Assembly (NCBI GenBank): GCA_007096045.1
Contig: SFAU01000148.1
Coordinates: 1-32,019 of the forward strand
Length of the DNA: 32,019 nucleotides
Source of the DNA: Microcystis novacekii Mn_MB_F_20050700_S1
GTDB lineage: Bacteria; Cyanobacteriota; Cyanobacteriia; Cyanobacteriales; Microcystaceae
Reading direction: 5' to 3'
The translations under genes and the position numbers were made by a program. The notes beneath the pieces are model-generated. The model was not told the origin of the DNA and did not search any database. It saw only the letters and a program-made list of their open reading frames with translations. Positions 22,376-30,854 of the stretch are shown piece by piece; the first letter of the stretch is position 1, and every line of letters starts with the position of its first letter.

Positions 22376-23612
22376 AATAGGTCCAATTTTGTTTCGTCTG
22401 TAGGGTGTAGGTTCCGTCGCGCACATTGACCCGATGGGGGATCAGCTTCAGGTCTCGGAAGATATTAGCTTGGTGTTGTAGGGCCGTCAGAGAGCGATCG
22501 TCGATCGGGATAATGGCACGTTCAGAGGCCCGTTGTTCGAGATTAGTGATGATCGCCGGATCGATCTCGTGGTGAGCTGCCAAGCGTCTGGTCGCTTCTA
22601 ACTCCTGTTGTTTCGCCCAAGCACCCGCCTCGTTCACCTCTTCTAAAATCACCTTCAGTACATCGGGATAATCCCGCACCAATTCGGGAACCGCATAATA
22701 ATAGGTCGGCACTTCTAGAGAGGCGTTTTCCCCAAAGATACTCCCTAGATCGGCCACCGATCTTCCCGGATAGGTGCGCGTCTCGGTGGGGGAATAGGGA
22801 ACCCACACCACCCAAGCGTCGATCTCACCGCGACGGAAAAGCACCAGTGCTTCCGGTTGGGTTGCATACACCAGTTCGATATCGCTTAATTCTAGATTCA
22901 CTCTCATCAGGGCGCGGATGAGGACGTAATGGGCGCTCGAACCTCGATCGAAGGCGATTCTTTTGCCTTTTAAAGCCGCCAAGGTCTGTATTGGCGAATC
23001 TTCAGGCACGAGAATCGCCTGACCTTTCGGGGCGGTATATTTTTCCTTGGCTACCCGGACAAAGACGTGTTCCGCCGCTTGCGAGAAAATACTGGCTGTA
23101 CCGCCACCACCACAGAAGTCGATCATTCCGTTGCTCAGGGCCTCGATCAGCGAGGAAGCGGAAAGAAAACTCGTCCACGTTACCGTCACCCCAAAGGGTT
23201 TTAAGCGTCTTTCCAGAAAGGCCTGGGAGCGGAGAACTTCCAGATTAGTCATGCCCTCAGGGTAGCCGATCTTGAGGGTTCCTAGCCGCCGCGCTTGTTT
23301 GGCTAGGGGAGTGATAGGGTCGGGGGTTGAGCGCTTGAACCAGCGATCAATCGCAATACAGAAGAGAATGCCAGCGATAAATAATCCCACGGTTTCCCAT
23401 ACCCGGGGGGTCGTATTCTGGGGGAATTTAAAGCTATCGACGAGGTTGAGAATCGGGTTATCCGATCGAGAATTTTGACCGACGGCGATCGTGTCGGAAA
23501 ATCCAGCCAGGAGAAAGCTCCCCACCAGACTGGTCACAAAAAGCAGCGCGGGAAGAACTCCCCGGCAATTTCGCCACGGTTTCCAGAGACACTTGAGCGA
23601 ACGGTGGAGCAT
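22374..23612 (-). CDS. membrane-tethered SsuA/TauA-like (sulfonate/nitrate-type) substrate-binding protein
   Basis: About 412 aa, against roughly 320 aa for normal aliphatic-sulfonate or taurine binding proteins. The C-terminal 300 residues match that family: LGTLKIGYPEG at the first strand, FGVTVTWTSFLSASSLIEAL, then GMIDFCGGGGTA, LKGKRIAFDRGSSAHYVL and GEIDAWVVWVPY. Such domains bind small anions or organosulfur compounds. The odd part is the front: two hydrophobic helices (residues about 19-38 and 72-90 from the ATG) in place of a simple signal or lipobox, and the second is followed by DRWFKRS, whose positive charges favour the inside. The ATG at 23612 is preferred; a TTG at 23633 would add seven residues. 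It is divergent from the CadD-like gene, with a palindrome between. There is no permease or ATPase of its own beside it. It could be a sensor or partner of the Pst-like permease. Confidence 0.78.
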   Translation of the reverse strand: MLHRSLKCLWKPWRNCRGVLPALLFVTSLVGSFLLAGFSDTIAVGQNSRSDNPILNLVDSFKFPQNTTPRVWETVGLFIAGILFCIAIDRWFKRSTPDPITPLAKQARRLGTLKIGYPEGMTNLEVLRSQAFLERRLKPFGVTVTWTSFLSASSLIEALSNGMIDFCGGGGTASIFSQAAEHVFVRVAKEKYTAPKGQAILVPEDSPIQTLAALKGKRIAFDRGSSAHYVLIRALMRVNLELSDIELVYATQPEALVLFRRGEIDAWVVWVPYSPTETRTYPGRSVADLGSIFGENASLEVPTYYYAVPELVRDYPDVLKVILEEVNEAGAWAKQQELEATRRLAAHHEIDPAIITNLEQRASERAIIPIDDRSLTALQHQANIFRDLKLIPHRVNVRDGTYTLQTKQNWTY

Positions 23613-23741
23613 GGGATTTCTCGCAGAAAACAAGATTTATTGTCGGGCAAGGAGACAAGAGGAAAGGTTTTCCCAACTCGATCGGGAGAGGTTCCATTAG
23701 TTTTAAGTGGGTGGGTGGAATTAAATATAAGATGAACGTAG

Positions 23742-23798
23742 GTTGGGTTGAAGCATGAAACCCAACGCCCGCATGGGTTACGAAGTGCGCTAACCCAT
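23742..23798. repeat. twin-hairpin intergenic repeat
   Basis: Two adjacent hairpins: GTTGGGTT (23742-49) with AACCCAAC (23759-66), and ATGGGTTA (23773-80) with TAACCCAT (23791-98). I recall TAGGTTGGGTTGAAGCATGA-type text as a frequent spacer repeat in cyanobacteria. It sits in the 300-bp divergent region and is probably not the operator. Confidence 0.6.
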
Positions 23799-23840
23799 CC
23801 TACAAATAATTGTGCCTCCCTCCTCGATTGTGTAATGAAG

Positions 23841-23856
23841 TACATTTATAAATGTA
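23841..23856. promoter_or_regulatory. perfect 16-bp palindrome, candidate operator
   Basis: TACATTTATAAATGTA is an exact palindrome 63 bp before the CadD-like 1 start, in the divergent spacer. TTGAAA (23857-62) next to it could be a -35 box and TATAGT (23867-72) part of the promoter. The size and symmetry suit a dimeric repressor such as an ArsR/SmtB- or MarR-type metal or ion sensor, but no such regulator gene is in the window. Confidence 0.45.
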
Positions 23857-23918
23857 TTGAAAATGATATAGTTTTAAAACAAAATTGCGCCCGCCTTTGA
23901 GAGATCGAGGTAATATGG

Positions 23919-24593
23919 ATGGATTGGTTGATCGAAATCGTCAAAATCGCGGTGGCCACCGGCATAGCCACCACCTTCGATGACAATATTTATCTAACCG
24001 GCTTTTTTAGCGAGGTAAATCGTACCTTTCGCCCGGTTCACGTTGTCGTCGGCGAGCTAGTCGGGTTTACAGCCTTGGTATCGGTTAGCTTGCTGGGTTT
24101 TCTCCTCGGCCTAATCATCCCGCCGATTTATATCGGTCTTCTCGGAATCCTGCCGATCCTCATCGGTGTGAGAAATTTAGTGACGTTAAATCGCGATAAC
24201 GAGAGGGAAACCGCAGATCGCAAGGTGAATTTGCGAAGAAACGCCCAATTTCATGGGTTCGCCTCCCGCAGACTACCCCTCGGTCAAGTCCTCAGAGATC
24301 GCCAAACCTATCAAGTTTCCGCGGTCACGATATCCAATGGCGGCAATAATCTCGGTATCTATATTCCCCTATTCGCCAATAGTACCGTGGCGCAGTTAGC
24401 CGTAATCATCCCGATCTGCTATCTAATCGTCTGTACTTGGTTATTTCTCTCCTATCATCTAACCCGCCAACCGGGGATCGCGGTTGTCCTCAGCCGTTAT
24501 GCGAGCAAGCTTTTCCCTTTTGTGCTGATGTGGTTGGGCCTACGGATTATTCTCGATAACGGCTCCTATCGCCTGTTGATTCCCACCGGCTAA
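23919..24593 (+). CDS. CadD-family cation exporter, paralogue 1
   Basis: 224 aa with five or six membrane helices, the size of the CadD (cadmium resistance, PF03596-type) transporters. Family marks are TTFDDNIYLTGFF in the first helix (LDD is usual) and SNGGNNLGIYIPLFAN in the middle, with charged loops between. CadD proteins in staphylococci export cadmium; many cyanobacterial members are named only by similarity, so the ion is not certain. A second copy closes the island at 30855. The start ATG has GAGGTAAT upstream. It is the first gene of the plus-strand run and lies 67 bp before the sulfate-binding gene. Asn-Gly-Gly-Asn-Asn replaces the more usual NGxDN seen in copy 2, so the two may differ in ion choice. 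Confidence 0.82.
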   Translation: MDWLIEIVKIAVATGIATTFDDNIYLTGFFSEVNRTFRPVHVVVGELVGFTALVSVSLLGFLLGLIIPPIYIGLLGILPILIGVRNLVTLNRDNERETADRKVNLRRNAQFHGFASRRLPLGQVLRDRQTYQVSAVTISNGGNNLGIYIPLFANSTVAQLAVIIPICYLIVCTWLFLSYHLTRQPGIAVVLSRYASKLFPFVLMWLGLRIILDNGSYRLLIPTG

Positions 24594-24660
24594 ATTAGAC
24601 CCCTGTAAAAATCGCGATAATCGAGAACTCCTTTAGATCAACCTTATCGAGAAAATCCCG

Positions 24661-25740
24661 ATGAATGTATCAATGTTGTCAATCCGATCGCTGTTTCGTC
24701 CCTTCCATTCGCTATTGCGGCGGGGATTTGTATCCTTCTTGGTATTGGGATTGCTGGGTGCGCTCGCGCTCGCTTCCTGTACGTCCGGGGGGGTCGCCTC
24801 GAAACCGGAGGTGAAATTAAATCTTGTTTCCTTTTCGGTCACGAAAGCCGCTCACGACCAGATTATCCCAAAATTCGTCGAGAAATGGCAAAAAGAGCGG
24901 AACCAAAAAGTCATTTTCGAGCGCAGTTACGGCGGCTCCCTAGCTCAGGCCGATGACGTGATTGCTGGGAAACAAGAGGCGGACGTAGTACATCTAGCCC
25001 TACCTCTAGACGTGACGCGCATCGCCGACGCGGGGTTAATCGATCGCGGTTGGGAAGATCGGGTTCCGAGAAGGGGAGTGGTGAGTCAATCGGTTGCGGC
25101 GATTGTGACGCGGGCAGGAAATCCAAAAAATATTCAATCTTGGGCGGATCTGGCCAGAGAGGACGTTACAGTTCTATCCGCCGATCCGAAAACTTCCGGG
25201 ATCGCTATTTGGCAGTTATTAGCCCTCTGGGGTTCGGTGACGCAAACGGGGGGCGAACCAGCACAGGCATGGGATTTTGTCCGCCAAGTCTATGAAAAGA
25301 TTCCCACCCTAGCTAGAGATGCGCGGGAAGCCAGCAATGCCTTTTTCCAAGAGGGAAAGGGGGATGTTTTAGTCACCTACGAAAACGAGGTAATTCTAGA
25401 GGCCAGAAATCGACCCGACACCAGTTACTTCGTCCCTTCGGTCAATATCTCGATCGATAATCCCGTTGCGGTGGTAGATAGAAATGTCGATAAACACGGC
25501 ACGCGAGAGGTGGCCGAGGCCTTTGTGGATTTCCTCTATTCCGAGCCGGCACAAGAGGAATTCGCCAAATTAGGCTATCGATCGGTCAATCCCTTTATCA
25601 TGATCGCCACCGAAGCCAAATTACCTCCCGTGGAAACGCTGTTTAGCTCCCAAGATTTAGGGGGTTGGCCTTTGATCCGTAACGAGTTTTTAGCGAAGGG
25701 AGCTATTTTCGACCAAATCAGAGCGAATTCTCCCACCTAA
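24661..25740 (+). CDS. sbpA: sulfate-binding lipoprotein, SbpA type
   Basis: 359 aa. A long basic lead, a hydrophobic stretch and a lipobox LALASC (Cys40) mark it as a lipid-anchored periplasmic protein. The mature part follows the sulfate/thiosulfate-binding family: VSFSVTKAAHDQIIPKF at the start, SYGGSLAQADDVIAGKQ, ADVVHLALPLDVTRI, SVAAIVTRAGNPKN, ADPKTSGIAIWQLLALWG, DNPVAVVDRNVDKHGTREV near the end. In cyanobacteria such a gene normally stands beside cysT/cysW/cysA; here none of these is present and a Pst-type transporter follows 40 bp later. It may supply sulfate to a remote Cys permease, serve as an anion sensor, or feed the local permease. The sulfate assignment rests on the family; the ligand is not proven. 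Confidence 0.82.
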   Translation: MNVSMLSIRSLFRPFHSLLRRGFVSFLVLGLLGALALASCTSGGVASKPEVKLNLVSFSVTKAAHDQIIPKFVEKWQKERNQKVIFERSYGGSLAQADDVIAGKQEADVVHLALPLDVTRIADAGLIDRGWEDRVPRRGVVSQSVAAIVTRAGNPKNIQSWADLAREDVTVLSADPKTSGIAIWQLLALWGSVTQTGGEPAQAWDFVRQVYEKIPTLARDAREASNAFFQEGKGDVLVTYENEVILEARNRPDTSYFVPSVNISIDNPVAVVDRNVDKHGTREVAEAFVDFLYSEPAQEEFAKLGYRSVNPFIMIATEAKLPPVETLFSSQDLGGWPLIRNEFLAKGAIFDQIRANSPT

Positions 25741-25780
25741 AAGCCATCAACGATAGGGTTATCAATCTCTCTTCAATTCT

Positions 25781-26776
25781 ATGCAACAATTCCGTCTTTT
25801 TTATCTAATTACCCTCTTACTGATAGGCCACTGGATGACCGGTTGCTCCGATAGAGCGGAAAGCGGGGAACAACAAGTCAGCGTGGACGGGGGGGCCGTG
25901 GGCTTCGCCCTAGCGCTCGCCGTTGCCGAAGAATACCAAAAAGTCGATCCCAAGGCCCGCGTCGGGGTGGCCTTTAGCGGTACAGGTGGGGGATTTACCC
26001 GACTCTGTAACGGTAGCATCGATATTGCGGTCGCTTCCCGTATCATCCGGGAATCGGAATCGAAAGCCTGTAAGAGGGCGGGAATCGAGTACATCGAGCT
26101 ACCCATGGCGCTGGACGGTCTGGCGTTGGTAGCGAACAAAAACAATAAGTTTCTCAAGTGCCTAACTCGAAAAGAGTTAAAGACACTCTGGGAGGCAGAT
26201 GCCGAAGGAAAAATCGTTACTTGGGATCAAGTTAATCCTAAATTTCCCAAAGAAAGAATTCTGTTATTCGCACCTCCTGTGGACGCGGGAACGACCGATT
26301 ATTTCACCCAATCGATCACCAAGAGAAGAGGGAATATTCGGAGCGATTATACGCCCAGCTTTAACCAAAATACTCTGATTCAGGGAGTCATCGGCAATGC
26401 CAACGGATTCGCCTTTGCGGGGATCGCTTTCGTAATGCAAAATCAAGACAAGGTAAACGTGGTCGGGCTAGAAAATCTGGATGGCAAAGAGTGTGTTAAG
26501 CCCATTCCTTTGGAGAACGTCAAGCGCAATACCTATAGTCCCCTGACTCGCCCCCTCTTCATTTACGTTAGCAAGAAGGCACTGGATAGCAAACCTTCGG
26601 TTGAACGTTTCGTGCGTTTCTTTGTGGATAATTCGTGGAAATACGTGGACAGTGTAGGCTATGTGTCGTTACCCGATCTCGCCTACGTGAAAACTCGGGA
26701 ACGATTCGAGAAACGACAAACGGGATCGACTTTTATAAATGCCAAGCCAGGTGAACCGATTATCAACTTTTTCTAA
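25781..26776 (+). CDS. PstS-like binding lipoprotein with altered ligand pocket
   Basis: 331 aa with a short signal and lipobox WMTGC (Cys22), so lipid-anchored in the periplasm. The fold follows phosphate-binding PstS (TIGR02136 type): FSGTGGGFTRLCNGSIDI (65-82), VASRII, ELPMALDGLALVANK, WDQVNPKFPKERILLF, TDYF. Three usual phosphate contacts are missing. The opening loop, normally DGSSTVYP, reads DGGAVGFA (36-43), and the DSGTFDYF motif reads DAGTTDYF (168-175), so the Ser/Thr hydroxyls are lost while FSGTGGG and the following Asp remain. It may bind another oxyanion or work as a sensor. It is followed by pstC after 18 bp with a strong AAGGAGG site, so it is clearly part of the pst-like operon. 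Confidence 0.82.
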   Translation: MQQFRLFYLITLLLIGHWMTGCSDRAESGEQQVSVDGGAVGFALALAVAEEYQKVDPKARVGVAFSGTGGGFTRLCNGSIDIAVASRIIRESESKACKRAGIEYIELPMALDGLALVANKNNKFLKCLTRKELKTLWEADAEGKIVTWDQVNPKFPKERILLFAPPVDAGTTDYFTQSITKRRGNIRSDYTPSFNQNTLIQGVIGNANGFAFAGIAFVMQNQDKVNVVGLENLDGKECVKPIPLENVKRNTYSPLTRPLFIYVSKKALDSKPSVERFVRFFVDNSWKYVDSVGYVSLPDLAYVKTRERFEKRQTGSTFINAKPGEPIINFF

Positions 26777-26794
26777 GGAGGAAATAGTAAACCC

Positions 26795-27736
26795 ATGACC
26801 AGTACCGGTTCCTTTGATGACTCTCTGTTCGCAAGAGGGGATTCTCTTCTCAAGCGAGCCTCCGATGATGTTCCCGAGAAAATTATCGGAACGATTTTGT
26901 TCGCCTGCGCCCTTGTATCTGTAGTCACAACCTTCGGCATCGTCGCTATTATTTTCAAGGAAACTGTCGCTTTTTTCCAGGAAGTAAGTTTCGGGCAGTT
27001 CTTCTTCGATAGCCAATGGACTCCCCTTTTTAATCCTCCCCGTTTCGGGATCTGGCCGTTGATTAACGGAACCCTTTTAACCACGGTCATCTCAATGGTG
27101 GTCGCAGTTCCGTTGGGATTGTCTTCAGCGATTTATCTGGCCGAGTACGCAACCCCGAAAGCAGCTTCTATTCTGCGTCCGGCCGTGGAAATTCTGGCGG
27201 GAATTCCCACCGTAGTTTACGGTTACTTCGCACTGATCTTTCTCACGCCCTTACTACGGAATTTTTTACCCGTAGAGGTTTTTAACGCCCTCAGCGCGGG
27301 ATTGATGATGGGAATCATGATCACCCCGACCGTCGGTTCGATCAGCCTAGACGCGATTAAATCGGTTCCCCGTTCCCTGCGCGAGGGTTCCTATGCCCTA
27401 GGAATTACCAAGCTGGAAACAATTTTCAAGGTGGTTCTGCCGGCCGCCCTATCGGGGATTATGGCTTCGATTATTTTGGGGGTTTCCCGTGCGGTGGGAG
27501 AAACCATGACCGTCCTGATCGCGGCGGGTGCTCAACCTCGTCTAACTTTCAATCCACTGGAATCGATCGCCACCATGACCGCTTTTATGGCGCAGGTTTC
27601 CAGCGGAGATGCCCCCAGAGGGAGTTTCAATTTTAAATCCATCTACGCGGTCGGTGCGGTGCTTTTCCTGATCACTCTGGCACTCAATATCGGCAGTTAT
27701 TGGATTTCTAATCGCTTTAAGGAAAAATACGACTAA
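26795..27736 (+). CDS. pstC: phosphate-type ABC transporter permease PstC
   Basis: 313 aa with six membrane helices; one half of the inner-membrane channel of a Pst transporter. It has the binding-protein-dependent permease signature region ALSAGLMMGIMITPTV followed by SVPRSLREGSYALG and KLETIFKVVLPAA (the EAA-type loop that docks the ATPase), then SRAVGETMTVLIAAG. The length matches PstC. AAGGAGG lies at the right distance upstream. It overlaps neither neighbour, and pstA starts 5 bp after its stop, so the two are co-translated. The anion specificity of Pst comes mostly from PstS, which is unusual here, so the substrate is not certain to be phosphate. Confidence 0.92.
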   Translation: MTSTGSFDDSLFARGDSLLKRASDDVPEKIIGTILFACALVSVVTTFGIVAIIFKETVAFFQEVSFGQFFFDSQWTPLFNPPRFGIWPLINGTLLTTVISMVVAVPLGLSSAIYLAEYATPKAASILRPAVEILAGIPTVVYGYFALIFLTPLLRNFLPVEVFNALSAGLMMGIMITPTVGSISLDAIKSVPRSLREGSYALGITKLETIFKVVLPAALSGIMASIILGVSRAVGETMTVLIAAGAQPRLTFNPLESIATMTAFMAQVSSGDAPRGSFNFKSIYAVGAVLFLITLALNIGSYWISNRFKEKYD

Positions 27737-27741
27737 TTATC

Positions 27742-28632
27742 ATGGTTAAATCTTCTCCTGATAGGGATACGGCCGTCTTTAACGATCGACTCGAAAGCCG
27801 AGAAACCATCGGCAAAATCTACGAGTATGTTTTCTTGATCGGATTACTCATCGGTCTATTCGTTCTCGCTCTACTGTTGCTCAATGTCCTTCATGACGGA
27901 CTGGCCCGCCTACTCACCCCCGGTTTTCTCACGGAAACCCCCTCCCGTTTTCCCGATCGCGGGGGAATTCGCCCCGCAATTATCGGTAGCCTCTATTTGG
28001 GAGTAATCGTGATCTTGGTAGCGGTGCCCATCGGGGTGGGCGCAGCCCTATACCTAGAAGAATACGCCCCGAAAAACTGGTGGACGGCGCTGATCGAGGT
28101 GAATATCGGCAATCTGGCCGGGGTTCCCTCGATCGTTTACGGTTTACTCGGTTTAGGGGTCTTCGTCTATTTACTGAATTTCGGCTCTACCCTACTTTCC
28201 GGGGCCTTAACCCTATCTCTACTATCGCTGCCAGTCATTATCGTTGCGGCGCGCGAAGCGATCCGGGCGGTTCCCGATTCCCTCCGCCAAGCTTCCTACG
28301 GTCTAGGCAGCACCAAATGGCAGACGCTCCAACACCATGTTTTACCCTACGCGGTGCCGGGGATTCTCACGGGGGTAATTATCTCCGTGTCGCGGGCGAT
28401 CGGGGACGCAGCCTCGCTAGTGGTGGTGGGAGCGGTGAGTTTTCTGACCTTCGATCCTGGTTTATTCGAGCGATTTATGGTACTGCCCATTCAGATTTTT
28501 AGTTATGTCTCCCGTCCTGAACCCGGTTTCGCCAACGCCGCCGCCGCAACGATTATCGTTCTGATCCTTTTGATCATGGCGCTGAACGCCATCGCCATCT
28601 ATCTACGTCAACGCTATTCGACACCGAATTAG
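27742..28632 (+). CDS. pstA: phosphate-type ABC transporter permease PstA
   Basis: 296 aa with six membrane helices, the usual PstA partner of PstC. Signs are GGIRPAIIGSLYLGVIV near 72, VGAALYLEEYAPKNWW, LAGVPSIVYGLLGLGVF (PstA consensus VPSIVYG), then AREAIRAVPDSLRQASYGLG, which is the EAA loop, and SRAIGDAASLVVVGA. It begins 5 bp after pstC. Downstream 121 bp are occupied by a heptamer array and GC-poor spacer before pstB, longer than usual inside this kind of operon, and could hold a weak promoter or reflect a repeat insertion. Confidence 0.92.
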   Translation: MVKSSPDRDTAVFNDRLESRETIGKIYEYVFLIGLLIGLFVLALLLLNVLHDGLARLLTPGFLTETPSRFPDRGGIRPAIIGSLYLGVIVILVAVPIGVGAALYLEEYAPKNWWTALIEVNIGNLAGVPSIVYGLLGLGVFVYLLNFGSTLLSGALTLSLLSLPVIIVAAREAIRAVPDSLRQASYGLGSTKWQTLQHHVLPYAVPGILTGVIISVSRAIGDAASLVVVGAVSFLTFDPGLFERFMVLPIQIFSYVSRPEPGFANAAAATIIVLILLIMALNAIAIYLRQRYSTPN

Positions 28633-28635
28633 GGA

Positions 28636-28663
28636 AGGCAGCAGGCAGCAGGCGGGAGGTTAG
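28636..28663. repeat. heptanucleotide array inside the pst operon spacer
   Basis: AGGCAGC, AGGCAGC, AGGCGGG and AGGTTAG follow one another from 28636, five bases after the pstA stop. This is the third 7-mer array in the window. Confidence 0.65.
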
Positions 28664-28753
28664 ATAAGTCTATTTAACTTCTTAATTGCCCACTCCTCTA
28701 CTCCCCACTGCCCTCGAAACACATCTTTAATCATACTCAGGAGAATTGTTGCC

Positions 28754-29551
28754 ATGACTACCCACCTTAACCCAGATCACAGTGTTTTCGATGCGGAAGG
28801 TGTCAAAGTTTTTTATAACGGGTTTCTCGCTCTTGTGGACGTTCATATTAAAATTCCTGCGCGAAAAATCGTCGCCTTTATCGGCCCGTCCGGTTGCGGC
28901 AAAAGTACCCTCTTGCGCTGCTTTAACCGCATGAACGATCTGATCCCCGGTGCCAAGGTGGAGGGAAGATTACTCTACCGAAATCAGAATATTTACGATT
29001 CGCAGGTCAACGCCGTCAAGTTACGGCGACAGGTGGGGATGGTTTTCCAACGTCCCAACCCTTTTCCCAAGAGCATTTACGAGAATATCGCCTATGCGCC
29101 CCGAACCAACGGTTATCAGGGAAATCTGGAGGAATTGGTCGAGTATTCCCTGCGGCAGGCGGCGATCTGGGAGGAAGTAAAGGACAAACTGAAAGAAAAA
29201 GGAACGGCACTATCGGGGGGACAACAACAGCGCCTCTGTATCGCCCGTGCCATCGCTATGAAGCCAGATGTTTTATTGATGGATGAACCCTGTTCGGCTC
29301 TCGATCCCATTTCTACCCGTCAGGTGGAGGAATTGTGCTTACAACTGAAGGAAAGTTACACGATCATCACCGTCACCCACAATATGCAGCAGGCATCGCG
29401 GATCGCCGACTGGACGGCATTTTTTAACACCGAAACCGATTTGTCTGGGAAACGCCGGGGGAAATTAGTCGAATTCAGCCCCACGGAAGTTATGTTCGGC
29501 AATCCGCAAACCGACGAGGCCCGGGAGTATATTACTGGGCGATTCGGCTAA
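28754..29551 (+). CDS. pstB: phosphate-type ABC transporter ATPase PstB
   Basis: 265 aa, standard PstB length. It powers transport by ATP hydrolysis on the cytoplasmic face of PstC/PstA. Walker [10 protein letters not shown] (44-52), Q-loop [18 protein letters not shown] (the PNPFPKSI text is typical of PstB), signature [14 protein letters not shown] (153-166), Walker B VLLMDEP (173-179), D-loop SALDPIST and switch His in VTHN. All catalytic parts are present, so the transporter is probably active. AGGAGAATTGTTGCC precedes the ATG at a good distance. Only one ATPase gene is present, against two pstB genes in some cyanobacterial pst clusters. Confidence 0.94.
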   Translation: MTTHLNPDHSVFDAEGVKVFYNGFLALVDVHIKIPARKIVAFIGPSGCGKSTLLRCFNRMNDLIPGAKVEGRLLYRNQNIYDSQVNAVKLRRQVGMVFQRPNPFPKSIYENIAYAPRTNGYQGNLEELVEYSLRQAAIWEEVKDKLKEKGTALSGGQQQRLCIARAIAMKPDVLLMDEPCSALDPISTRQVEELCLQLKESYTIITVTHNMQQASRIADWTAFFNTETDLSGKRRGKLVEFSPTEVMFGNPQTDEAREYITGRFG

Positions 29552-29623
29552 TTGAAACGGAAAAAAGGCTGATAGTCTGTTTTTCAAAACCGTGCGCGGT
29601 TTGATCCCGAAACATCCCTTGGT

Positions 29624-30715
29624 ATGAATATAAAAAACTGGATTTTCGCCATTTTGTTGGTTTTTGTCCCGATCTCGATCGCTGGGAATTTCCTCCATTG
29701 GGACGTGACGACCATTTTTCTGAGTGCCTGTCTGGCAATCGTTCCCCTGGCCGCTTACATGGGAAAGGCAACCGAGGAAATCGCCGTCGTGGTCGGACCC
29801 AATCTCGGCGGTTTACTGAACGCCACCTTCGGCAACGCTACCGAATTAATTCTCGCCTACGCCGCCCTGGAAGAGGGTTTGATCGAGGTGGTGAAAGCGA
29901 CGATTACCGGTTCAATTATCGGGAATCTGCTGCTGGTAACGGGCGTATCGATGTTTTTCGGCGGCTTACGCTATAAAGAACAGAAATTCCAGCCCGTGAC
30001 CGCCCGTTTAAATTCCTCGTCGATGAATCTCGCTGTCGCCGCGATCCTCCTACCCACGACCGTTCAATACACCTCCGCCGCCATCCAGGAGATCGTCCTA
30101 CAGCGTCTCTCGGTAGCGGTGGCGGCGGTATTAATTTTTGTGTATGGTCTGAGTCTGCTTTTTTCGATGAAGACCCATACCTATCTTTACGAGGTGGGGG
30201 ACGCAACTCTCGCTCAAGAGTCGGGGGAAGCGGTAAGCGTAAAAAAGCCGAATCTCTGGCTGTGGGTGGGGATATTACTGCTCGTGACCATCGGGGTGGC
30301 GGTCGAATCGGAATTATTAGTTAATACCCTAGAGGAAGCCACGAGCGAATTAGGATTAACAACCCTTTTCACGGGGGTGATCCTGCTGCCAATTATCGGC
30401 AACGCGGCCGAACACGCCACCGCAGTTAGCGTCGCCTTAAAAGACAAAATGGATCTAGCGGTTTCTGTCACCGTTGGTTCGAGCCTACAAATCGCACTTT
30501 TTGTTGCACCCGTCCTCGTGATCGCGGGATCTTTTATCGGTCAGCCGATGGCTCTCGATTTCAACCCCTTTGAATTGGTCGCGGTCGCCGTTGCGGTGTG
30601 GCTGGCTAACTCGATCAGTAACGACGGTCGCTCGAACTGGTTAGAGGGTATATTACTCGTCGCGACCTACGCGGTGATCGCCCTCGCTTTCTTTTTCCAT
30701 CCCGCACCGGGATAA
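29624..30715 (+). CDS. Ca2+/H+ antiporter, CAX family
   Basis: 363 aa with about eleven membrane helices and the two-fold repeat of cation/Ca2+ exchangers. The two alpha motifs are GNATELILA (70-78) and GNAAEHATAVSVALKDKMDL (259-278), each with the Glu that handles the cation and proton. An acidic stretch between the halves (LYEVGDATLAQESGEA, about 188-203) matches the linker of the family. Such proteins push Ca2+ out of the cytoplasm using the proton gradient; in Synechocystis a homologue helps growth in alkaline or salty medium. It is 72 bp after pstB on the same strand, probably read with the operon. The link is unclear, though calcium and phosphate control are natural partners since both ions precipitate together. 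Confidence 0.9.
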   Translation: MNIKNWIFAILLVFVPISIAGNFLHWDVTTIFLSACLAIVPLAAYMGKATEEIAVVVGPNLGGLLNATFGNATELILAYAALEEGLIEVVKATITGSIIGNLLLVTGVSMFFGGLRYKEQKFQPVTARLNSSSMNLAVAAILLPTTVQYTSAAIQEIVLQRLSVAVAAVLIFVYGLSLLFSMKTHTYLYEVGDATLAQESGEAVSVKKPNLWLWVGILLLVTIGVAVESELLVNTLEEATSELGLTTLFTGVILLPIIGNAAEHATAVSVALKDKMDLAVSVTVGSSLQIALFVAPVLVIAGSFIGQPMALDFNPFELVAVAVAVWLANSISNDGRSNWLEGILLVATYAVIALAFFFHPAPG

Positions 30716-30854
30716 AGCGATCGGTCGCACGAGATACAGTTTCTCCATTGGGATAGGTAGTAGGATTCTCCCGTTGCCGATTAATTGATCGGTTTCCCCT
30801 GCCATGGTGAAGGTATAACGAACGAACCCGACGGCTATCTTAAGGAAAAAAACG

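Noticed and set aside
23458-23845. Several overlapping frames in the divergent spacer before CadD-like 1
   Set aside because: They overlap each other on both strands across a twin-hairpin repeat and the start of the SsuA/TauA-like gene; no family resemblance.
24594-24660. Pho box upstream of the sulfate-binding gene
   Set aside because: Only a loose ATCAACCTTA piece is present, without the tandem 8-bp repeats 3 bp apart that define a Pho box.
28080-28502. 140-aa frame inside pstA
   Set aside because: Frame-shifted shadow of pstA, Arg/Pro-rich as expected from G+C-rich codons out of frame.
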